From: Vibrio tubiashii ATCC 19109
GTDB taxonomy: Bacteria; Pseudomonadota; Gammaproteobacteria; Enterobacterales; Vibrionaceae
Length of the DNA: 64,000 nt
Reading direction: 5' to 3'
NCBI RefSeq assembly: GCF_000772105.1
Contig: NZ_CP009354.1
Span: 62,001-126,000 of the forward strand
Positions 59,314 through 64,000 of the stretch are shown here, piece by piece. The notes beneath the pieces are model-generated. The model did no database searches, was not told the origin of the DNA, and saw only the letters and a list, made by a program, of their open reading frames with translations. Made by a program: the position numbers and the translations under genes. Position 1 is the stretch's first letter; every line of letters starts with the position of its first letter.

Positions 59314-60018
59314 ATGAAGACTTTGCAGTTTGATAATCAGACCATATGGTATGACGAAGAGCTACTCAAAGAAGACCCTAAACAAGTTTTCGAACCAAGT
59401 TATTGGCAGCAAAACGACAAAGTTATTGGCAGCGCTCAAGGGCGTGGTACAACGTGGTTTGTGCAAACAGAGTCAATACCTGCAGCGCTGCGACACTATC
59501 GTCGTGGTGGTCTATTTGGCAAATTGGTTAAAGACAGTTACCGCTTTTCAGGTTGGGAGCAAACGCGCAGTTATCAAGAGTTTCAGCTGTTGAAGACGCT
59601 AATCCAAGCGGGCGTTAATGTCCCTAAGCCGATTGCAGCTCGTGCAATCAAAAGCAGCTTGAGTTATACCGCGGATTTGTTGAGTGAAAAGGTACCTAAT
59701 GCCAGAGATTTGGTATCGATTCTGGTAGAAAAGCCACTTTCTGCACAGATATATCAGAAAATTGGCCAAGAAATCCGTAAGATGCATAACGCGCAAGTGA
59801 ACCACACTGACCTCAATATCCACAATATCTTGCTTGATGAAGACGAAGAAGTTTGGATTATCGACTTCGATAAGTGCTACCAACAATCTGGCGAAGAGTG
59901 GAAGCAGAGCAATTTAGCAAGACTAAAGCGCTCTTTTGAGAAAGAGGTGGGGAAGAGACATGTCAAATGGGTGCACAGTGATTTTTCTGTAATTCTGTCT
60001 GCTTACAAAGGTATTTAA
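59314..60018 (+). CDS. kdkA: 3-deoxy-D-manno-octulosonic acid kinase
   Basis: Phosphorylates the single Kdo residue of the LPS core. 234 residues with a protein-kinase-like fold: RHYRRGG (about 62), HTDLNIHNILL (catalytic loop, about 167) and WIIDFDKC (metal site, about 186). Organisms with one phosphorylated Kdo, such as Vibrio and Haemophilus, have this enzyme. Its stop shares a base with the next gene's ATG. Confidence 0.94.
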   Translation: MKTLQFDNQTIWYDEELLKEDPKQVFEPSYWQQNDKVIGSAQGRGTTWFVQTESIPAALRHYRRGGLFGKLVKDSYRFSGWEQTRSYQEFQLLKTLIQAGVNVPKPIAARAIKSSLSYTADLLSEKVPNARDLVSILVEKPLSAQIYQKIGQEIRKMHNAQVNHTDLNIHNILLDEDEEVWIIDFDKCYQQSGEEWKQSNLARLKRSFEKEVGKRHVKWVHSDFSVILSAYKGI

Positions 60019-61085
60019 TGAGATTTATAATTAGCCGACTGCAACGTTTTCGGGATGTGGTTAGAAGACACCTTGGTGTACTGCTGTTTGATCGTAAAAG
60101 AGAGTCTACTTTTGATCCTAAACAGGCGAAAAGCATCTTATTTATTCGTAATGATGCCAAACTCGGTGATGCAATTGTCTCTTCTGGAGTTATCAATAAA
60201 ATCCGCAAACACAGGCCTGATATTAAAATTATGGTGTTGACCACGCCATCGATGGAGCATCTATTCAAACAACATTTTTCCGTGGATCAAGTTGTTCATC
60301 TTAGTAAACGTCCTTCCTATGGTGAGATACGGGCAGTTTGTCAGGAGTTAGGGAGCATTGATGTTGTCGCATCACTTAACCTTGATATGAAGATGAAGGA
60401 TATCTATCTGCTCAACAAGCTAGATTCGAAGGTCATCGTTGGTGTGGATAGCTTACTAAAGTTGGTTGATATTAATATTTCTGCTGATATTCAGAGTCTC
60501 CATTATGCGGAAAAATTTGATTACGTATCCAAGCTTTTGGGTATCTTAGAGCCTGCCGAGAGATATCAAGTACCCGTGCTCACCGAGTCGGTAGCCAAAA
60601 TTGAAAGCTTCATTGCGGCAAGTGGCATCAATGATTATGTACTCTTGAACCCGTTTGGAAGCGGCAATGAGCGTAAACTCAGTCGTGAATCGATAGAAGC
60701 TATTTCGACCGCGGTGCTAAGTCTCGATGAATCTCTTAAAGTTGTTGTATTAACTGCTCCTGATACCATAGAGCAATTTCAGTCAATGAACCTAACGAGT
60801 GATAGAGTTGTTCATTTTGCGGATAGTCAGTCGATTTATGATGCGATTGCCACAGTTGTTAAAGCCAAGCTAGTTATTTCTGTTGATACCTCCATTGTGC
60901 ACATCGCTTCTGGGCTTCTCAAACCTCAAATTGCTATCTACAGCGATGATGCTGCCAACTTTTCAAACTGGCATCCAAACTCTGATATTGCTGAAGTCAT
61001 TGTTGCTTCAGGGGAAGTTAATAATTTTGATCACACCTTGGTCATTCCAAAAATACAATCGTTACTTGAGGAAGTGGCTAGTTGA
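60018..61085 (+). CDS. Glycosyltransferase family 9 protein
   Basis: 355 residues. KSILFIRNDAKLGDAIVSSGV (about 35-55) is the GT9 opening, and the C-terminal half has YVLLNPFGSGNERKLS and VISVDTSIVHIASGL. A probable LPS core heptosyltransferase or related transferase. Base composition is lower in GC than the genes to the left. Its stop TGA overlaps the next ATG (ATGA), and its start overlaps kdkA, so kdkA and two transferases form one unit. Confidence 0.85.
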   Translation: MRFIISRLQRFRDVVRRHLGVLLFDRKRESTFDPKQAKSILFIRNDAKLGDAIVSSGVINKIRKHRPDIKIMVLTTPSMEHLFKQHFSVDQVVHLSKRPSYGEIRAVCQELGSIDVVASLNLDMKMKDIYLLNKLDSKVIVGVDSLLKLVDINISADIQSLHYAEKFDYVSKLLGILEPAERYQVPVLTESVAKIESFIAASGINDYVLLNPFGSGNERKLSRESIEAISTAVLSLDESLKVVVLTAPDTIEQFQSMNLTSDRVVHFADSQSIYDAIATVVKAKLVISVDTSIVHIASGLLKPQIAIYSDDAANFSNWHPNSDIAEVIVASGEVNNFDHTLVIPKIQSLLEEVAS

Positions 61086-62062
61086 TGAAAGTTCTGTTTA
61101 TATGCCCCAACTGGGCGGGGTTGGCTGACCCCATCGTGAGAGAAATGGTGAAGCAAGACCACGAAGTGGTACATCTAGATCACTCGGACTTTTCAAAGTT
61201 TAGCTATTTCGATGCTTGTCATCGAGTACTTGCTAAAATCTATCAGCTTGTAACGAAAAACAGTTATAAACATCGTATAACCGATGCTGAAATTACACGG
61301 ACAATTAATTCATTTTTTATTGCGAGACCAAAGTTTGATGTCATCATTATGACAGAGCCGAGTCTGTTTAAGCGTGAACACTTGGAACTGCTTAAGCAGC
61401 ATTGCAACAAGTTAGTCGCAACTCTTTGGGATAGTTTGACGAAATCCCCCGAGAATAAACAACACTTGGATCTATTTGACGTTGTATTTAGCTATGATCA
61501 CGAAGATTGCAACGCCTATGATCTTATTAAGATCAATAACTACCTAGACCCTTCATGGACCACATCAGTGTCGTTGGAAAGCGCTAAGTATGATGTTTTT
61601 TCCATCATGAGCTATACCAAAGAAAGATATCAGCAGGTTGTGAAATTCCTAGATGCTAATCCAAGTATCTCACCTAATATCCATTTTTACATCGACCATC
61701 CCAGAAAGAGAAAATCAATTACTGATAAGCGGATTAAAGTAACTGATAAATTAATGCTAGGAGATGAACTTAAAAGTAATATTGAGAGTTCAAAGGCAAT
61801 CTTAGACTTCTTGCAAGGACACCAAGCAGGGCTTTCTTTTCGCGTATATGAGTGTCTAGGCTATCAAAGGAAACTTATAACGACGAACCAGAACTTAAAG
61901 CATTATGATATTTTTTGTGCAGAAAATATGGTGGTGTTGGACAGTAGTTATCAAGTGCCGGAGTCCTTTTTCTCAACCCCTTATTTTGAGCCTGAACCAC
62001 AGATTGTAGACAAATACATGCTTTCTTCGTGGGTTAGAAATGTGTTAAGTAAGGCAATGTAG
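61085..62062 (+). CDS. Predicted glycosyltransferase, GT-B-like
   Basis: 325 residues beginning MKVLFICPNWAGLADPIVRE. Rossmann-like alternation, a DVVFSYDHEDC stretch where a GT-B hinge is expected, and SFRVYECLGYQRKLITTN near the C-terminus, resembling the E-x-G-rich donor-binding segment of CgeB/GT4-like proteins. I do not recognise a named family. AT-rich, and ends with no clear terminator before the convergent waaA. Confidence 0.7.
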   Translation: MKVLFICPNWAGLADPIVREMVKQDHEVVHLDHSDFSKFSYFDACHRVLAKIYQLVTKNSYKHRITDAEITRTINSFFIARPKFDVIIMTEPSLFKREHLELLKQHCNKLVATLWDSLTKSPENKQHLDLFDVVFSYDHEDCNAYDLIKINNYLDPSWTTSVSLESAKYDVFSIMSYTKERYQQVVKFLDANPSISPNIHFYIDHPRKRKSITDKRIKVTDKLMLGDELKSNIESSKAILDFLQGHQAGLSFRVYECLGYQRKLITTNQNLKHYDIFCAENMVVLDSSYQVPESFFSTPYFEPEPQIVDKYMLSSWVRNVLSKAM

Positions 62063-62098
62063 GAAATCAGCCCAAAGTACATTTGATATATGTTAGGG

Positions 62099-63364
62099 TT
62101 ATTTAATGAATTTTATAGTTTTAGCTAAAGCCCCTTTATTGTCTTTGACGCACTGCTCGCTTAGCTCACCTTGATGCGATAGTTTCTTTCTATCACTCAG
62201 AAGTTCCAATATTATCTTACTGATTTCCATTGGCGAGTTAGTGATAATAATCGCTTTATGGGCTAACAGCTTATGTACTATTTCTGTGAAATTATAATAG
62301 CTAGGGCCAGAAAGAACAGGTTTGGCTAATGCCGCTGGTTCGAGAACATTATGTCCACCTACCTTGGCGCCAATTAAACTACCGCCCATAAAACAGATGT
62401 CAGCGGCTTGTATCAACGCTAACATTTCTCCCATGGTATCGGCCAAATAGACTTCTGCATTTTGCAGCTCTTTCTCATTGGAGTCGGTTCGACGTTGAAC
62501 TGCAAAATCTTCTTTTTGACATAGTTCAAATACTGAACTGAACCTTTCAGGGTGACGTGGAACAAGAATTAGCAACGCGTTAGGGGTGTTCTTGAGTATC
62601 TCTCGATGTGCGGCTAGAACCTGCTCATCTTCACCTACATGCGTGCTGGCAGCTATCCAAACTGGGCGATCTTTTCCTAGTTGATCTCTAAGACGGTTAC
62701 CGTGCTCAATGTGATTGGGCTCAATACGTATATCGAATTTAATTGAACCTGTTACAGTCACTTTGTTGGAGTCGACCCCTAACTTAACAAACCGCTCCGC
62801 ATCATCTTTATACTGACATAATAGCTGTTCAATATTTTTGCTCAGCAGATTAAAAATGGGCTGCACTTTTGAGTAGCGTCGATATGAGCGTTCAGATAGG
62901 CGTGCATTAATAACACTGATTGGAATGTCGTTTTTTGCGACAGTGTAAAGAGTGTTGGGCCATAGTTCGGTTTCCATAATCACCATCTTGCAAGGTTTTA
63001 TCGCTTTGATAAAACCTTTAACAGCGAATGGGAAATCTAACGGCATATAACGATGCTTTACTAGCTTACCAAGCTTAGCTGCTTGCTCTGCCCCCGTGGG
63101 AGTTGTAGTTGTTAGGACAATCTCAGTATCCGGATGATCGAACTTTAGTTGCTTGATCAGTGGGGCAACTGCGATAGTTTCTCCCACTGAGACTGCATGA
63201 ACCCATATAGGCTGTTTATCTGACTCTAATTTTGGGGTAAAACCAAAGTGCTCTTTCCAACGTGAACCAATACTGGGTTTACCTTCTTTTTTTTTGTACA
63301 AGCCAAACAGTAAGAATGGTGCGAAGAAGGTAAGTAGCAGTGTATACAACCAACGAATAAGCAC
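62099..63364 (-). CDS. waaA: 3-deoxy-D-manno-octulosonic acid transferase
   Basis: Adds Kdo to lipid IVA using CMP-Kdo. 421 residues: N-terminal membrane anchor (about 5-22), the WVHAVSVGETIAVAPLI motif with catalytic Glu (about 62), TTTTPTGAEQA, and METELWPN (about 129-136); C-terminal GT-B half with GGSLIGAKVGGHNVLEPAAL. With kdkA on the other side of the intervening genes, the organism is expected to carry one Kdo, phosphorylated. The gene lies 21 bases downstream of the GT32 gene. Confidence 0.95.
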   Translation of the reverse strand: MLIRWLYTLLLTFFAPFLLFGLYKKKEGKPSIGSRWKEHFGFTPKLESDKQPIWVHAVSVGETIAVAPLIKQLKFDHPDTEIVLTTTTPTGAEQAAKLGKLVKHRYMPLDFPFAVKGFIKAIKPCKMVIMETELWPNTLYTVAKNDIPISVINARLSERSYRRYSKVQPIFNLLSKNIEQLLCQYKDDAERFVKLGVDSNKVTVTGSIKFDIRIEPNHIEHGNRLRDQLGKDRPVWIAASTHVGEDEQVLAAHREILKNTPNALLILVPRHPERFSSVFELCQKEDFAVQRRTDSNEKELQNAEVYLADTMGEMLALIQAADICFMGGSLIGAKVGGHNVLEPAALAKPVLSGPSYYNFTEIVHKLLAHKAIIITNSPMEISKIILELLSDRKKLSHQGELSEQCVKDNKGALAKTIKFIK

Positions 63365-63385
63365 TTTTTACAATCCCTATTTAGA

Positions 63386-64000
63386 TTACTTTTTTATAAG
63401 GTCGTTTGGATCTTGGTGAGTCCATTTACCACGAGGCTTGTCTAAGTATTGGAAGTATTCATTGGTGAACGTTCCTTGAATACAAACATAGCGGCGGCGG
63501 CGAGAGTTTACTTCTTGTGTATTGAGCACATCATTAAACACTTGAGGGCCAGTTGTACCATAGACACCTTTAGTTGGATCGTAATTCTCTACATTATGGA
63601 CAATGGCCTCCATTACCGCTTTATACTCTGGATTGTTTGGGCATGTGGCTAGGAAGTAATTTGTTATCTCAGTGTCATCTTTAATTTTGATATAAAGCGA
63701 TTTGCTGACACCTTTGAGAATCCGCTTTAGTGGCCAGACCAAAGTCGCGTCAATATCCATGTAGATCCCCCCCTGTAGGTAGAGGGTGGTTACGCGCCAC
63801 AAGTCTGCTTGAGCGGCACCATCTGTCAGTTTTAAATAGGCTTCATAGACTTCTTTTGGGGCGTGTTCTCTAAGATACTCTTCACGACCTTCAGTACTCA
63901 CATAACGGTATTCGTAATCTAGCGACATCAAGCGGTTAAAAAGGTAATTCAGGTAAACAGGCAACGTTGATCTATTGGAGTAATTAGTCTGCCAAATTAT
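63386..64000 (-). CDS. Glycosyltransferase family 32 (5' end outside window)
   Basis: The frame stays open to the window edge, so the gene begins beyond base 64000; the first visible codons spell IIWQTNYSNRSTLPVYLNY, close to the usual GT32 beginning. The DXD motif lies in GGIYMDIDATLVWPL after DGAAQADLWRVTTLYLQGG. GT32 enzymes transfer sugars from nucleotide donors, often in LPS or capsule synthesis. About 204 residues are visible. Likely in one unit with waaA, 21 bp downstream. Confidence 0.88.
   Translation of the reverse strand: MIWQTNYSNRSTLPVYLNYLFNRLMSLDYEYRYVSTEGREEYLREHAPKEVYEAYLKLTDGAAQADLWRVTTLYLQGGIYMDIDATLVWPLKRILKGVSKSLYIKIKDDTEITNYFLATCPNNPEYKAVMEAIVHNVENYDPTKGVYGTTGPQVFNDVLNTQEVNSRRRRYVCIQGTFTNEYFQYLDKPRGKWTHQDPNDLIKK

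Overview
The window is a contiguous piece of a chromosome from a gammaproteobacterium of the family Vibrionaceae, almost certainly a Vibrio. This rests on the gene set and order (pckA, hslO, hslR and a gspC-N secretion operon beside ompR/envZ; spoT-rpoZ-gmk; pyrE, the lpx acyltransferases, slmA, coaBC, radC, rpmBG, mutM, coaD and an LPS core cluster), on protein sequences that resemble Vibrio orthologues closely, and on the moderate base composition. The species cannot be named from the sequence alone. Nearly all genes are core housekeeping genes. There is no prophage, insertion sequence, integron, CRISPR array, tRNA or rRNA gene.

Layout. 1-10.8 kb: the 3' part of typA/bipA, a small P-loop ATPase, a DUF2959 lipoprotein, yihY, dtd, a GNAT/thioesterase fusion, an AsmA-like protein, pckA, hslO and hslR. 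11.0-22.2 kb: a complete twelve-gene type II secretion operon, gspCDEFGHIJKLMN, with overlapping genes. 22.3-34.2 kb: ompR-envZ, greB, an exported protein with four retropepsin-like units, tex, a hypothetical gene, bioH divergent from a comF-like gene, nfuA, nudE and cysQ. 34.4-40.8 kb: recG, trmH, spoT, rpoZ and gmk, all on the minus strand. 41.0-47.8 kb: a purine (guanine-class) riboswitch in front of an NCS2 nucleobase permease, psiE, an LtaS-like membrane sulfatase-fold transferase, yicC, rph and pyrE. 48.1-56.2 kb: lipid A acyltransferases with slmA, coaBC, radC, rpmB-rpmG, a small membrane protein, mutM and coaD. 56.3-64 kb: LPS core genes (heptosyltransferase-type GT9 genes, a WaaE-like GT2, kdkA, waaA), becoming visibly more AT-rich and less familiar towards the right edge, where a GT32 gene runs out of the window.

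The most unusual content is intergenic. Five gaps (34.2-34.4, 36.6-36.85, 47.8-48.1, 53.65-54.15 and 55.5-55.7 kb) hold a composite repeat. Each has a leader of tiny hairpin modules, usually a short stem-loop, and then a perfect tandem octamer array, either CTCCAGCT or the related ATCCAGTT, of 8 to about 50 copies. All five have the same orientation. Four arrays end at or within a few bases of the 3' end of a minus-strand gene, and in one case the array supplies that gene's last codons. A second family of about 120-145 bp imperfect palindromes with a shared core occurs three times. I found no new protein-coding defence or biosynthetic system. The octamer elements are the best candidate here for something not well described.

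Functional links: the envelope is the recurring theme (type II secretion, EnvZ/OmpR osmosensing, AsmA, YihY, LtaS-like transferase, lipid A acylation and LPS core synthesis), alongside nucleotide metabolism (gmk, spoT, rph, pyrE and the riboswitch-controlled permease) and DNA repair (recG, mutM, radC).
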